Part shown: positions 33,593 to 42,684 of the stretch, piece by piece
Layout of the letters: each line of letters opens with the position of its first letter
Numbering within the stretch: position 1 is the first letter of the stretch
NCBI GenBank assembly: GCA_031553595.1
Contig: JAVBLI010000016.1
Coordinates: forward strand, 124,001 to 188,000
Length of the DNA: 64,000 bases
Direction of reading: 5' to 3'
Source of the DNA: RGIG3701 sp031553595
GTDB taxonomy: Bacteria; Planctomycetota; Planctomycetia; Pirellulales; Thermoguttaceae
Made by a program: the position numbers and the translations under genes
The notes under the pieces: model-generated
Seen by the model: the letters and a program-made list of their open reading frames with translations, nothing else
Database searches by the model: none
Told to the model about the DNA's origin: nothing

Positions 33593-36454
33593 ATGCCGCG
33601 TTATAATCCGTCAGTTATTGAGCCGAAATGGCAGAAATTTTGGGAAGAGAAAAAGACATTCGCCACGCCGAGTCTGCCGGCGGGGGAGAAAATGTACGTG
33701 CTGGACATGTTCCCGTATCCTAGCGCGAACGGCCTGCATGTGGGGCATCCGGAGGGGTACACCGCGACGGATATTGTGTGCCGGTTCAAGCGGATGCTGG
33801 GTGTGAGCGTCATGCACCCCATGGGCTGGGACGCGTTCGGGCTGCCGGCCGAGCAGCATGCGAAGAAGACGGGCACGCACCCGCGGATCACCACCGAAAA
33901 GAACATCGCCACCTTCCGCCGGCAACTGAAAATGCTGGGGTTCAGTTACGACTGGGACCGGGAAATCGCGACCACGGATGTGGAATACTTTCGCTGGACG
34001 CAGGAGGTTTTCCTCATTCTTTTTGACACGTGGTATGACGCCGAGATGAAGAAAGGCAGGCCGATCTGCGAGCTGCCCATCCCGGCGGACGTAGCGGCGC
34101 AGGGCCCGGACGCGGTGGCGGCGTACTGCGACGACCACCGCCTGGCGTATCAACTCGAGGCTCCCGTCAACTGGTGTCATGAGCTGGGCACGGTGCTGGC
34201 GAACGAGGAAGTTATTAACGGTCTCAGCGAGCGCGGCCAGCACCCCGTCACCCGCATTCCCATGCGGCAGTGGATGATGCGGATTACGGCGTACGCCGAC
34301 CGCCTGGAGTCCGACCTGGAGGGCCTGGACTGGACGGAGAGCATCAAAACGCTCCAGCGGAACTGGATTGGGCGCAGCGTTGGCGCGGAGCTGGATTTTT
34401 TCATCGGCGAGCATTCCGAAAACGGCAGGCCGTGTGAGAAGGCGTATTTGGAATGGACGAATAATCGTAAAGCGAGCAAGTATCCGCGAAAGCCCGGCGC
34501 GGATGTGCTGCGGGTTTATACCACGCGTGCGGACACGCTTTTCGGCGCAACGTACATGGTCATTTCGCCGGAGCATCCGATGATCGAAAAGCTGACCATG
34601 CCGGAAAACGCGGCAGCGGTGCAGGCGTACTGTGCGGCAGCGGCGGCGAAAAGCGAAATGGATCGCACTGCCTTGGCGAAAGATAAAACCGGCGTGTTTT
34701 CGGGCTCTTACGCCGTGAATCCGGTGAATGGCAAGCAGATTCCCATCTGGATTGCGGATTACGTGCTGGCCAATTACGGCACGGGGGCGATCATGGCCGT
34801 GCCGGCGCATGATACGCGGGACTTCGATTTCGCGAAAAAGTACGCGCTGCCGATCATCCCGGTGGTAGACCCCGTGGTGGGCGAAAACGGTGTGGACGAA
34901 GAATCGCGCCGGAAGCTTTTGGCCGCCGAGGAAGCGTTCACGGTGGATGGCGTGGCGGTCAACAGCGGCGAATACAACGGCCTGACGACCGCCGCGTTCA
35001 AGCAGCAAATCGTCGCCATGCTCGCCGACTCTGGAATCGGGCGTCAGGCGGTGAATTACAAACTTCGCGACTGGCTTTTCAGTCGGCAGCACATCTGGGG
35101 CGAGCCGTTCCCGATTCTGCACGAGCTGGACGCGAACGGCAAGCGCACCGGCAAGCTGCGGGCGCTGGAGTCCGCCGACCTGCCGCTGGATTTACCGCAG
35201 ATGGAGCAATTCGTGTTCCCGCCGCTGGAGGTGCCGGAGCCGCCGCTGGAGAACGCACCCGACGAATGGCTTTACGTCACGCTGGAAGGCAAGCGGTATA
35301 AGCGCGAGACGAACACCATGCCGCAGTGGGCGGGTTCATGCTGGTATTACCTGCGATTTCTGGATCCGCGAAATGCCGAGCAACTCGTGGCGCCGGAAAT
35401 CGAAAAGGCATGGATGCCCGTGGACCTTTACATCGGCGGGGCCGAGCACGCGGTGCTGCACCTGCTCTACGCCCGCTTCTGGCACAAGGTGCTTTACGAC
35501 CGCGGGTATGTCACGACCGTCGAGCCGTTTCAGAAGCTGGTGAATCAGGGCATGATTCTCGGCGAGATGGAGTATGTGGGCTTCAAAACGCCGGACGGCG
35601 CGTGGCTCAGCGCCGAGGTGGTGAAGCCGCTTTCGGAGGATGAGCAGAAAGCACTCACACGCGTGAATCTCATGCCGACGGACGTCGAGAAGCGAGGCGA
35701 GGGTTTCGTGCTCAAAAAGAACCCGACAATCCGAATCGACAGCCGGGCGTTCAAAATGTCCAAGAGCCGCGGGAACGTGATTAACCCGGACGCGGTGGTC
35801 GCGGATTTCGGGGCCGACTCGCTGCGGCTTTACGAAATGTTCATGGGCCCACTGGAAGCCGTTAAGCCGTGGAGCGTCGAGGGCGTCAGCGGCGTGCGGA
35901 ATTTCCTTGACCGCGCGTGGCGACTGGTGGTGGACGATAAAGACGAAGAGCTGCGGCTGGCCGACTCCGTGCAGGATGTGCCGCCCACTGAAGAACAGAA
36001 CCGCGTGCTGCACAAAACGCTCAAGGCCGTGACGCACGACCTGCACCACATGCAATTCAATACGGGCATCGCGCGGATGATGGAGTTCGTAAACTTTTTC
36101 ACCGGGCAGAGCGTGCGTCCGAAAGTCGCGATGGAAACATTCGTGCTGATGCTTTCGCCGTATGTGCCGCATTTTGCCGAGGAGTTGTGGCAGCTTCTGG
36201 GCCATGCCGACACGCTGGCGTATGAGCCGTTCCCGCAGTACGATGAGGCCGCGATCGCCGAGGCGCACGTGGAAATCCCCGTGCAGGTCAATGGTAAAAT
36301 CCGCGCGCGGATCATGCTCCCGGCCGACGTCGACGCGGCGGTCATGGAAGCGGCGGCGCTGGCCGACCCTCACGTCCTCCCGTGGCTCGACGGCAAGACC
36401 ATCGTCAAGAAAATCATCGTGCCCGGCAAGATGGTGAACTTTGTGGTGAAATGA
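33593..36454 (+). CDS. leuS: Leucyl-tRNA synthetase
   Basis: A 953-residue class I aminoacyl-tRNA synthetase that charges tRNA-Leu. The start is canonical (MPRYNPSVIEPKWQKFWEE). The HIGH motif appears as HVGHPEG (about residue 49) and the KMSKS motif is intact in FKMSKSRGNVINPD (about residue 722). The CP1 editing domain holds TRADTLFGATYMVI and its conserved Asp in MAVPAHDTRDFDFA; WAGSCWYYLRFLDP follows. The anticodon-binding helices and C-terminal domain (VEIPVQVNGKIRARIMLPAD) are present. Length is normal for the planctomycete form. AAAGG before the ATG supports the start. The gene is alone and its stop is followed directly by a core type 1 palindrome. Confidence 0.97.
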   Translation: MPRYNPSVIEPKWQKFWEEKKTFATPSLPAGEKMYVLDMFPYPSANGLHVGHPEGYTATDIVCRFKRMLGVSVMHPMGWDAFGLPAEQHAKKTGTHPRITTEKNIATFRRQLKMLGFSYDWDREIATTDVEYFRWTQEVFLILFDTWYDAEMKKGRPICELPIPADVAAQGPDAVAAYCDDHRLAYQLEAPVNWCHELGTVLANEEVINGLSERGQHPVTRIPMRQWMMRITAYADRLESDLEGLDWTESIKTLQRNWIGRSVGAELDFFIGEHSENGRPCEKAYLEWTNNRKASKYPRKPGADVLRVYTTRADTLFGATYMVISPEHPMIEKLTMPENAAAVQAYCAAAAAKSEMDRTALAKDKTGVFSGSYAVNPVNGKQIPIWIADYVLANYGTGAIMAVPAHDTRDFDFAKKYALPIIPVVDPVVGENGVDEESRRKLLAAEEAFTVDGVAVNSGEYNGLTTAAFKQQIVAMLADSGIGRQAVNYKLRDWLFSRQHIWGEPFPILHELDANGKRTGKLRALESADLPLDLPQMEQFVFPPLEVPEPPLENAPDEWLYVTLEGKRYKRETNTMPQWAGSCWYYLRFLDPRNAEQLVAPEIEKAWMPVDLYIGGAEHAVLHLLYARFWHKVLYDRGYVTTVEPFQKLVNQGMILGEMEYVGFKTPDGAWLSAEVVKPLSEDEQKALTRVNLMPTDVEKRGEGFVLKKNPTIRIDSRAFKMSKSRGNVINPDAVVADFGADSLRLYEMFMGPLEAVKPWSVEGVSGVRNFLDRAWRLVVDDKDEELRLADSVQDVPPTEEQNRVLHKTLKAVTHDLHHMQFNTGIARMMEFVNFFTGQSVRPKVAMETFVLMLSPYVPHFAEELWQLLGHADTLAYEPFPQYDEAAIAEAHVEIPVQVNGKIRARIMLPADVDAAVMEAAALADPHVLPWLDGKTIVKKIIVPGKMVNFVVK

Positions 36455-36455
36455 A

Positions 36456-36558
36456 TACAATTGATAATTGAAAATTGATAATTTGCAAGCGAGGTGCTTA
36501 CCGGAAAAGTTTGCACCTCGCAGTTAATTATCAATTGTCAATTATCAATTTTTAATTG
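36456..36558. repeat. Word-armed inverted repeat, core type 1 (copy 2)
   Basis: Left arm of ATTGATAATTG words (36460-36484), core GCAAGCGAGGTGC - TTACCGGAAAAGTTT - GCACCTCGCAGTTAA with its own 9-base stem (GCGAGGTGC/GCACCTCGC), right arm TTATCAATTGTCAATTATCA. The core aligns with 1551-1591 (same first eight and last eight bases). It lies between leuS and the convergent GH20-like gene, whose last codons and stop (36545-36558) are inside the right arm. Confidence 0.85.
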
Positions 36559-37657
36559 CTTTAAACATTCGTTTCAGCGACGCCGCGCCGCTCTGGCCGT
36601 TTTCGTCGAGCTCCGGATTGTAATAATCCTCGAGCAGGCGGTCGTTGCCCGACCAGATGGTTTGCATGACGCCGCGGTAATGGCCGGCCATCTTCGGGCC
36701 GCTGATTTTCCGGTACATCCGCACCGCGTCGACCGTGTCGGCGGCCACCTGCGGCTGATTCCAGAAGCACGATACCACGTCGATTCCCCGGCCTGCAAAC
36801 AGCGGCGCCGTTGTCTGCGTGCGTGGGTAATGCCAGTCGCAGACGACGATATCTTTCGGAACCATGTCGATCGCCGGCGCTGTGCCGTTGGTCGACGCCT
36901 CCCATTCGCCCAGCCCGGTTTCATTGCCGTCGATCAAGCGGTCACCCCAAATCCAGAGCTTCGCGCCGGACTTCGCCACGTGATCGCGAATCGCCCGCAC
37001 CTCGTCGGCGAACAGCTTGGCCTGGTCTTTATCCGCGCATCGCGGACAGCTCGGGTGCCCGATGTAAAACACCTCATCCATCCCGGCATGAAAATCCTTT
37101 GCCTCGAAATCGGCCAGCACTTCGTCGACCAGCGGGAAAACCACGCCGTGCACATCCGGGTGCAGCGGGCAGTAGCTGAGGCAATAATATCCGTCGGCGT
37201 TCGGCCACTCGACTTTCTGCGCCTTGATATCCGGCGTCTCGCTAAACTCCGGATACACGCGCAGCAGTGTCCCCGTGTGCTCCGCCCACGACTGATGCCC
37301 GAGCAGGTTGATCAGCGGAAACACGTGGATGCCATGCTTTCGGCAGGCCGCAGTGATCTTTTGCACGTCCTCCTTGCCGATGGCATTCGGATTGGCCATT
37401 TCCGGGCGGCTCGCGAAACGGTAATTATAATTGACGGCCAAAATCAGTGTGTTGACGCCATGCGGCGCGAGTGCTTCGTCGATGAACTTGCAGAACCGGT
37501 CGACATTTTGCCGGTTCGGCGCATCGACAAACAACCCGCGCACGGGCAGCGATTTATCCAGAGGCGACGTTTCCTCCGCCGCGGCGGCGCCATGAAAACC
37601 ATAAGCGCAGACCGCGGTGAGGATCGTACAAAAGAGGATTCGCGATAAACGCTTCAT
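36545..37657 (-). CDS. Secreted GH20-like glycoside hydrolase
   Basis: A 370-residue protein with Sec signal (RILFCTILTAVCAYGFHGAAA). The TIM-barrel body resembles the family 20 (beta-N-acetylhexosaminidase) catalytic domain: HVFPLINLLGHQSWAEHTG is its first conserved block and HAGMDEVFYIG carries the Asp194-Glu195 pair that acts in catalysis in GH20. CPRC (204-207) and a WIWGDRLIDG block follow. Activity on amino-sugar glycans is likely but the exact linkage is unknown, and the GMDE block differs from the usual G-G-D-E. It starts 3 bases after the stop of the Tat-exported NIPSNAP gene, so the two are probably co-transcribed. The last residues (AIKN) are encoded by the repeat arm. Confidence 0.75.
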   Translation of the reverse strand: MKRLSRILFCTILTAVCAYGFHGAAAAEETSPLDKSLPVRGLFVDAPNRQNVDRFCKFIDEALAPHGVNTLILAVNYNYRFASRPEMANPNAIGKEDVQKITAACRKHGIHVFPLINLLGHQSWAEHTGTLLRVYPEFSETPDIKAQKVEWPNADGYYCLSYCPLHPDVHGVVFPLVDEVLADFEAKDFHAGMDEVFYIGHPSCPRCADKDQAKLFADEVRAIRDHVAKSGAKLWIWGDRLIDGNETGLGEWEASTNGTAPAIDMVPKDIVVCDWHYPRTQTTAPLFAGRGIDVVSCFWNQPQVAADTVDAVRMYRKISGPKMAGHYRGVMQTIWSGNDRLLEDYYNPELDENGQSGAASLKRMFKAIKN

Positions 37658-37660
37658 GCC

Positions 37661-38503
37661 TTAAATCTCGGAGCCATCGCACGGACGCAGGTTATGATTG
37701 ATGATGTCCGTCGCGGTGTCGGCGTAAAGCGGGTCGCCGGAGAGTTTTTTCCACTCGGGTGAATCCACGAACAGCTTCCACGCGGCGTCTTTCTTTTCCT
37801 GATTTTCGAAACTGAGCATGTACGTCATGTTCGGCAGAAACGCACCGAAAACCGCGTCGCCGAAAAACACCGGGGCCAGCCCGAAACGCCGGAACAGCTC
37901 CAGCTCGCCGCCTTCCTCGAACATGCTGATTTTCCGCACATTCCGCTCCCAGTCGAAGCTGCGATAATACCGCAGCTGCAAAATCCGCTCCTCGGCCAGC
38001 GAGGGCACTTCCACTTTCGGCATCATCTTGAAGTTCTTCAGCAGCGTGCTTTCGAGGCTCGTGAAGCCCGGGTTTTTCGAGGTGAAATCCTTCTTATACG
38101 CCATGTATTTTTCTCCGACCGACGTGTTTCCGCCCAGCGCGTCCCGCACGATCATGGCCTGGAACAGCGACGCGTACGGGATGAAGAAAAACAACTCACG
38201 CTGGGCTGAATCGGCGTCTTTTCCATTCATGCCCGGCTCCGCGACCGCCATGCCGAACGGCCCGACGTTCATCTTTTTCAATTCCGGCATGAGCGTTTCT
38301 CGCGCGAAATCCGTCAGGGCCTTCACCTTTTCCGGGGAGTCCATCAGGAACTTCTGCACCTCCACGAACCCCTGCGCCGGACGCTCCCGCCGGTCGCCGA
38401 GACGCCGCTGTCGCTGCTCTTCCTGCGCAAACATCTCCGCAGACAGCCCCGCCGCCGCCACCGTTCCCGCACCCGCCACCGCCAAAAATTCACGACGTTT
38501 CAT
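37661..38503 (-). CDS. Tat-exported NIPSNAP-family protein
   Basis: A 280-residue protein beginning MKRREFLAVAGAGTVAAAGL, a twin-arginine signal peptide (RREFL) ending near SAEMFAQ. The mature part has a ferredoxin-like alpha/beta fold typical of NIPSNAP: ILQLRYYRSFDWERNVRKIS, then MFEEGGELELFRRFGLAPVF and LPNMTYMLSFENQEKKDAAW. In this family two such domains bind small ligands or act as scaffolds; planctomycetes have many exported copies of unknown role. AAGGAG at seven bases fixes the start at 38503. The first gene of a two-gene unit with the GH20-like enzyme, which suggests a role in saccharide use outside the cytoplasm. Confidence 0.82.
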   Translation of the reverse strand: MKRREFLAVAGAGTVAAAGLSAEMFAQEEQRQRRLGDRRERPAQGFVEVQKFLMDSPEKVKALTDFARETLMPELKKMNVGPFGMAVAEPGMNGKDADSAQRELFFFIPYASLFQAMIVRDALGGNTSVGEKYMAYKKDFTSKNPGFTSLESTLLKNFKMMPKVEVPSLAEERILQLRYYRSFDWERNVRKISMFEEGGELELFRRFGLAPVFFGDAVFGAFLPNMTYMLSFENQEKKDAAWKLFVDSPEWKKLSGDPLYADTATDIINHNLRPCDGSEI

Positions 38504-38551
38504 CACAATTCTCCTTAATTTTCTGTCCTGAAAAAACACACGAAACATGAA

Positions 38552-38591
38552 TCGTCAATTTTCAATTAACCATTCACCATTAACCATTTCC
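38552..38591. repeat. Word-repeat arm (AACCATT type)
   Basis: GTCAATTTTCAATTAACC then ATTCACCATTAACCATT. The word CATTAACCATT also forms the right arm at 20717-20728. The rfbB stop codon (38580-38582) and its last two sense codons lie inside it. Confidence 0.6.
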
Positions 38592-39647
38592 CAGCCGCTG
38601 GCGCTGATACACTCCGGAGGTAATCCGGTCGCACCACGTCTGGTTTTCGAGATACCATTTCACGGTTCGCCGCAAGCCGGTTTCAAAATCGACGCTCGGC
38701 GACCAGCCCAATTCCCGCTCCATCTTCGCATTATCCATGGCGTAACGCCGGTCGTGTCCGGGGCGGTCGGCGACGTACGTGATCAGCGATTCGCACGGCC
38801 CATGAGGTAATCCAGGGCGAAGTTCATCCACCAGTCGGCACACGGTCTTCACGATTTCGACGTTCGGCTTCTCACAGTCCCCGCCGATATTATACGACTC
38901 GCCCGGCACGCCTTTTTCCAGCACCCGGCGAATGGCCGCGCAGTGATCCTCGACGAAAATCCAGTCGCGAACGTTCATGCCGTCCCCGTAAATTGGCAGC
39001 GGCTTCCCCTCCACGCAATTCAGGGTCATCAGTGGGATGAGCTTCTCCGGAAACTGGAAAGGGCCGTAATTATTCGAGCAATTCGTCAGCAGCACGGGCA
39101 GGCCGTACGTGTGAAAGTACGCCCGCGCGAGATGATCGCTGCCGGCCTTACTTGCCGAGTACGGCGACCGCGGGTCATACGGCGTCCGCTCCGTGAACTT
39201 CCCCGTTTCGCCCAGCGAGCCGAACACCTCATCCGTGGAAACATGCAAAAACCGAAACGCGTTTTTCTCCGCGTCCGCCAGCGTTTTCCCATACCGCCGC
39301 GCGGCCTCCAGCAACTGAAACGTGCCCATGACGTTCGTCATCACGAACGTTTCCGGCCCGTCAATCGAGCGGTCCACGTGCGACTCCGCCGCGAAATGCA
39401 CGACTGCCTCCGGCCGCGATTTTTCAAACGCCGCCTGCACCGCCGCTTTATCACAGATGTCCGCCTGCACGAACACGAACCGCCCGGTGGCTTCCAGGTC
39501 CGCCAGCGAATCGTAATTCCCCGCGTACGTGAGCTTATCCAGCACCGTGACTTTTCGATCCGCCGGTGCATCTTTCGCCGTCAGCCACTGCCGCACAAAG
39601 TTCGCGCCGATAAACCCGGCCCCGCCCGTCACAAGAATATTCCTCAT
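38580..39647 (-). CDS. rfbB: dTDP-glucose 4,6-dehydratase
   Basis: A 355-residue short-chain dehydrogenase (extended type). The NAD site is NILVTGGAGFIGANFV; the substrate-specific DKLTYAGNYDSLADLE, the catalytic HVSTDEVFGSLG and YSASKAGSDH (Tyr/Lys pair), and NCSNNYGPFQFPEKLIPLM are all intact. It makes dTDP-4-keto-6-deoxyglucose for dTDP-rhamnose and related sugars. No rfbA, rfbC or rfbD is adjacent. AAGGAA eight bases before the ATG supports this start over one 27 bases upstream. It may supply the donor used by glycosyltransferases such as that at 4478, which is inference. Confidence 0.95.
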   Translation of the reverse strand: MRNILVTGGAGFIGANFVRQWLTAKDAPADRKVTVLDKLTYAGNYDSLADLEATGRFVFVQADICDKAAVQAAFEKSRPEAVVHFAAESHVDRSIDGPETFVMTNVMGTFQLLEAARRYGKTLADAEKNAFRFLHVSTDEVFGSLGETGKFTERTPYDPRSPYSASKAGSDHLARAYFHTYGLPVLLTNCSNNYGPFQFPEKLIPLMTLNCVEGKPLPIYGDGMNVRDWIFVEDHCAAIRRVLEKGVPGESYNIGGDCEKPNVEIVKTVCRLVDELRPGLPHGPCESLITYVADRPGHDRRYAMDNAKMERELGWSPSVDFETGLRRTVKWYLENQTWCDRITSGVYQRQRLGNG

Positions 39648-39689
39648 CCCACATTCCTTATTCACAGACCCCAATCCACAAACCCCGAA

Positions 39690-40559
39690 TCACACACGTT
39701 CCCCCGCCGCCATCATACAAAAGGTGACGTACATCATGCACACAAACGGCAGTGCCCAGCAAATGCCGATTCCCAGCGCCGCCACCCCCGCCGCCAGTGC
39801 CACGGCACTCCACAGCCACAGCAGCAGGACGCATTTTATATTATATCCGATCATGCGAGCGGAAACAGCCAGTGCGCGGAACGGGCCGATTTTCTTCTCC
39901 ACCGTCAGCCAAACCCCCGGCCCGGTGAGTGTCAGCCACGCCAGCGTGACGAGTACCCCGGCAGTTCCCGAAAAAAGGTAAAACCCCAACGGACGAGCCA
40001 TTTTCTTGAATCTCAATTCTTCTACATAATTTTCCATGATTCTCACTTCAATAACCTCACGAACTACATATCCGAAAATAGCGTTCGTTCCATAATACAC
40101 CGCAGCCATCAACACCGCCCACCCGATCACCAGCAGCCCGGCATACAACACCGCGCTGGGTGGCGTCTGGGCCGAGGCGAAAACAAACGGTTCCTGCTCA
40201 TTTTTTCCCCGCATCAGCCGCGTCAGCGCCCGCAACATAACGCTGCCCATCACGCTACTCGTGACGATGCTTATCACCACCACCCCGATCACCGCCGTGA
40301 CGACCGGCCAAGCCGTTTCCGCTTCCCGCCAGCGATCCATCTGCCGCGCGAATCCGCTCCAGAAGGCCGCCAAAAGGATCGCCGTCAGGATCACCCCCGT
40401 GAAGACCGTGTCAAAGCACGGCCGTTTATTCACGGAGTAAACCTTCCACGCCGCCCGGACGACATCCCCGAAACGCACCCGCATCACCACCGGGACATCC
40501 CCCCGCGGCGAATCCTCTTCCACCACAAATTCCGGCGAAGCGTACGGGTTTTTCATCAT
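39690..40559 (-). CDS. NPYxxP-type multi-pass membrane protein
   Basis: A 289-residue integral membrane protein, function unknown. It starts MMKNPYASPEFVVEEDSP, the planctomycete NPYxxP signature followed by an acidic patch. A conserved block before the membrane part reads VRFGDVVRAAWKVYSVNKRP, matching VSFPEVVRQTWLVYRRNKWA in the next gene. About six membrane segments follow, including GVLVTLAWLTLTGPGVWLTV then EKKIGPFRAL, the PGxWhhh-basic-GPhRAL motif shared with the neighbours. GGAG eight bases before the ATG at 40559 sets the start; the next gene upstream ends 13 bases away, so the three are one unit. Confidence 0.75.
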   Translation of the reverse strand: MMKNPYASPEFVVEEDSPRGDVPVVMRVRFGDVVRAAWKVYSVNKRPCFDTVFTGVILTAILLAAFWSGFARQMDRWREAETAWPVVTAVIGVVVISIVTSSVMGSVMLRALTRLMRGKNEQEPFVFASAQTPPSAVLYAGLLVIGWAVLMAAVYYGTNAIFGYVVREVIEVRIMENYVEELRFKKMARPLGFYLFSGTAGVLVTLAWLTLTGPGVWLTVEKKIGPFRALAVSARMIGYNIKCVLLLWLWSAVALAAGVAALGIGICWALPFVCMMYVTFCMMAAGERV

Positions 40560-40572
40560 GGGCGACGCTCCG

Positions 40573-41559
40573 TCAGAACACATCATTCTGCAGCCCGAAT
40601 TTCTCCCCGGACGCCTGCATGAAAAACACGATGAACGTCAGCCACAACAGCGGCAGGATAAAGAAAAGAAAGCCGAAACTCAGTGCCAGGGATCCAAGCA
40701 ACAGCATGAAGTCGAACCCGATGAGAATAAAAAAGCCGACGGAATACGCCATGATTCCCACGGCCAGCAGCAGCCCGCACCACAGCAGCAAGAGGATCAG
40801 CGTGACGACATTCGCCCCGATCATCCGCGCCCCGAACCCCAGTGCCCGCAACGGCCCCATCCGCCGATCCAGAATCATCCACATCCCTGGCCCGGCGAAC
40901 AGGTACGTCAAAAACAGCAGCACGCCAATTCCGCATCCGCTGATAATCTGAACGGTGTCCGGCCCGCTGACCATCCGCGTCCCAAGTAAATCCGGCAGCA
41001 ACGCCAGTAAAGCAACCAACGGCGCCACCATCAAAAGTAGCAAAAGCCAATAAACCACCAGCGTTAAAAAAACGTCCCCGACCGTAAACAGATGCCAACG
41101 CCGCCGACTTTCTCCCCGCGCAATGCCCGTCAGCATCCGGAACAGTCCGCCCAGACACCACAAATTCGCCGCCAACGCCCCGATGTACATCCCGATGCCG
41201 TACACGACGAAGTATAATGGATCCGCGGGAGTCCCCGTGCTGGCCATAAACATGCTCATCACGATGATCAGCATCATGATAAATACCAGCATCATGAGGA
41301 ACGCCCCGACGATGGAGATGAATGAGGCCCATTTATTCCTTCGATACACCAGCCAGGTCTGGCGGACGACCTCCGGGAAGCTCACGGGCGTGACCACCGG
41401 CACCTCCGGCCTGCCCGCCGCCACCCCGAACGCCGTGTCCTCATGCGCGACATACGCCGGCGCCGCGTACGGATTCACTGCCTCCGCCGCCGGCCGTGGC
41501 AGTGCGTCTGACGGCGAGCGCAGTGAAAAATCATCATCAAAAGAATCGAAACGACTCAT
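40573..41559 (-). CDS. NPYxxP-type multi-pass membrane protein
   Basis: A 328-residue membrane protein of unknown function. The N-terminal 40 residues are soluble and contain NPYAAPAYVAHEDTAF at about residue 29. A soluble block VSFPEVVRQTWLVYRRNKW precedes six or seven membrane segments. FAGPGMWMILDRRMGPLRAL is the paralogue-defining motif. The start matches that of the next gene (MSRFDSFDDD here and MSRFQDFDDQ there). It is the middle gene of three tandem paralogues spaced by 13-15 bases. It may be a sensor or channel-like family; no catalytic residues are evident. Confidence 0.75.
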   Translation of the reverse strand: MSRFDSFDDDFSLRSPSDALPRPAAEAVNPYAAPAYVAHEDTAFGVAAGRPEVPVVTPVSFPEVVRQTWLVYRRNKWASFISIVGAFLMMLVFIMMLIIVMSMFMASTGTPADPLYFVVYGIGMYIGALAANLWCLGGLFRMLTGIARGESRRRWHLFTVGDVFLTLVVYWLLLLLMVAPLVALLALLPDLLGTRMVSGPDTVQIISGCGIGVLLFLTYLFAGPGMWMILDRRMGPLRALGFGARMIGANVVTLILLLLWCGLLLAVGIMAYSVGFFILIGFDFMLLLGSLALSFGFLFFILPLLWLTFIVFFMQASGEKFGLQNDVF

Positions 41560-41574
41560 GAAAAGCTCTCGGAA

Positions 41575-42684
41575 TTACAGCCATTCACTCTGCGGCGCGC
41601 CCTCGCCCGACGCCTGCATGCAGAAGACGCACCAGCACACGCATATGTATGACGAAATGGCGACCATCCACACGAAATATCCCACCATGCACAACCCGAA
41701 GATCAGCATCGCAGCGCCGACCGCGTATCCGATCCCCATGCCCAGAAAAGCCAGCATAACGCCCGGAATCGCCAGCAACAGGTACCACAGCGCCAGCAGG
41801 ATCATCGTCCACAGATTTGCGCGGCCCATGCGGAACGACTGGCTCAGCGCTTCACCCACGCCCATAACCCGGTCGGCCAGCAGCCAGAACCCGGGAATCG
41901 CGTAAATGCTCATCAGCAGTATGATGGCATACACGACTCCGGCACCAATAATGACTAGCGCCGGAGAGTTAATCGTCGCCGCCACGATCGAGATGGGAAG
42001 CACCACCACCAACAGCAAGCCGATAACCGCCACCACAATCACGATCACCACCAGCAGGTAATATAGGAGCATTCGCACCAGCGCGTTTCCGCCGGAAAAA
42101 ATCAACGCATAATTCACCTCGTTATGACGAATGATCGCGTTAAAAAACCGCACCATGCCCGTGAAAATCCACATCGGGAAAAGCAGATACAGCAGAAAGA
42201 AGATGGTTCCCATAATACCGAGCCCCATGATCGTTCCCGCGTTTGGTCTGGCGGAACTGCCGGACATCAGACGCTGAAAATCTTCCTGGTCCATTTCGCC
42301 GCCCTCGTCCGCCTGAAACGCATGCATTTCCATGCCTTGCTCCATTTGGATCACTTGGGGTTCGACGACGGACACCGAGCCCAGCAGCAGCATCCCAAAT
42401 ATTGCTTGGAAGACGAGGGAAAAAAGGAACATGATAACACCGGCAAGGAACATTCCGCCGATGCAGGCTGACATATTGGCAGAAAACACATGCCACGCCC
42501 GGCCGACCACCGAGGAAAAAGAGGTTTTCGTTGCGGTGACGTCCACGTTGGCGAGCTCGCGTTCCGCTGTTTCGCCCATGTGAGTCGGCGACGCATACGG
42601 ATTCGCTGCCGGCCGCGGCGGCGGATCGCTGGGCATCTGGAAATTATAAGTGTCCTGGTCATCAAAATCTTGAAATCGGCTCAT
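41575..42684 (-). CDS. NPYxxP-type multi-pass membrane protein
   Basis: A 369-residue membrane protein of unknown function, first gene of the three-gene paralogue cluster. It starts MSRFQDFDDQDTYNF and has NPYASPTHMGETAE (about residue 28). After VVGRAWHVFSANMSACIGGM come several membrane segments; a hydrophilic loop of about 45 residues rich in Met, Gln and Glu (MEQGMEMHAFQADEGGEMDQ) is unique to this member. AIPGFWLLADRVMGVGEALS is the version of the shared motif and is closest to PGFWLLAEDKEAYRRVM in the 6 kb cluster. GGAGG five bases before the ATG marks the start. Confidence 0.75.
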   Translation of the reverse strand: MSRFQDFDDQDTYNFQMPSDPPPRPAANPYASPTHMGETAERELANVDVTATKTSFSSVVGRAWHVFSANMSACIGGMFLAGVIMFLFSLVFQAIFGMLLLGSVSVVEPQVIQMEQGMEMHAFQADEGGEMDQEDFQRLMSGSSARPNAGTIMGLGIMGTIFFLLYLLFPMWIFTGMVRFFNAIIRHNEVNYALIFSGGNALVRMLLYYLLVVIVIVVAVIGLLLVVVLPISIVAATINSPALVIIGAGVVYAIILLMSIYAIPGFWLLADRVMGVGEALSQSFRMGRANLWTMILLALWYLLLAIPGVMLAFLGMGIGYAVGAAMLIFGLCMVGYFVWMVAISSYICVCWCVFCMQASGEGAPQSEWL

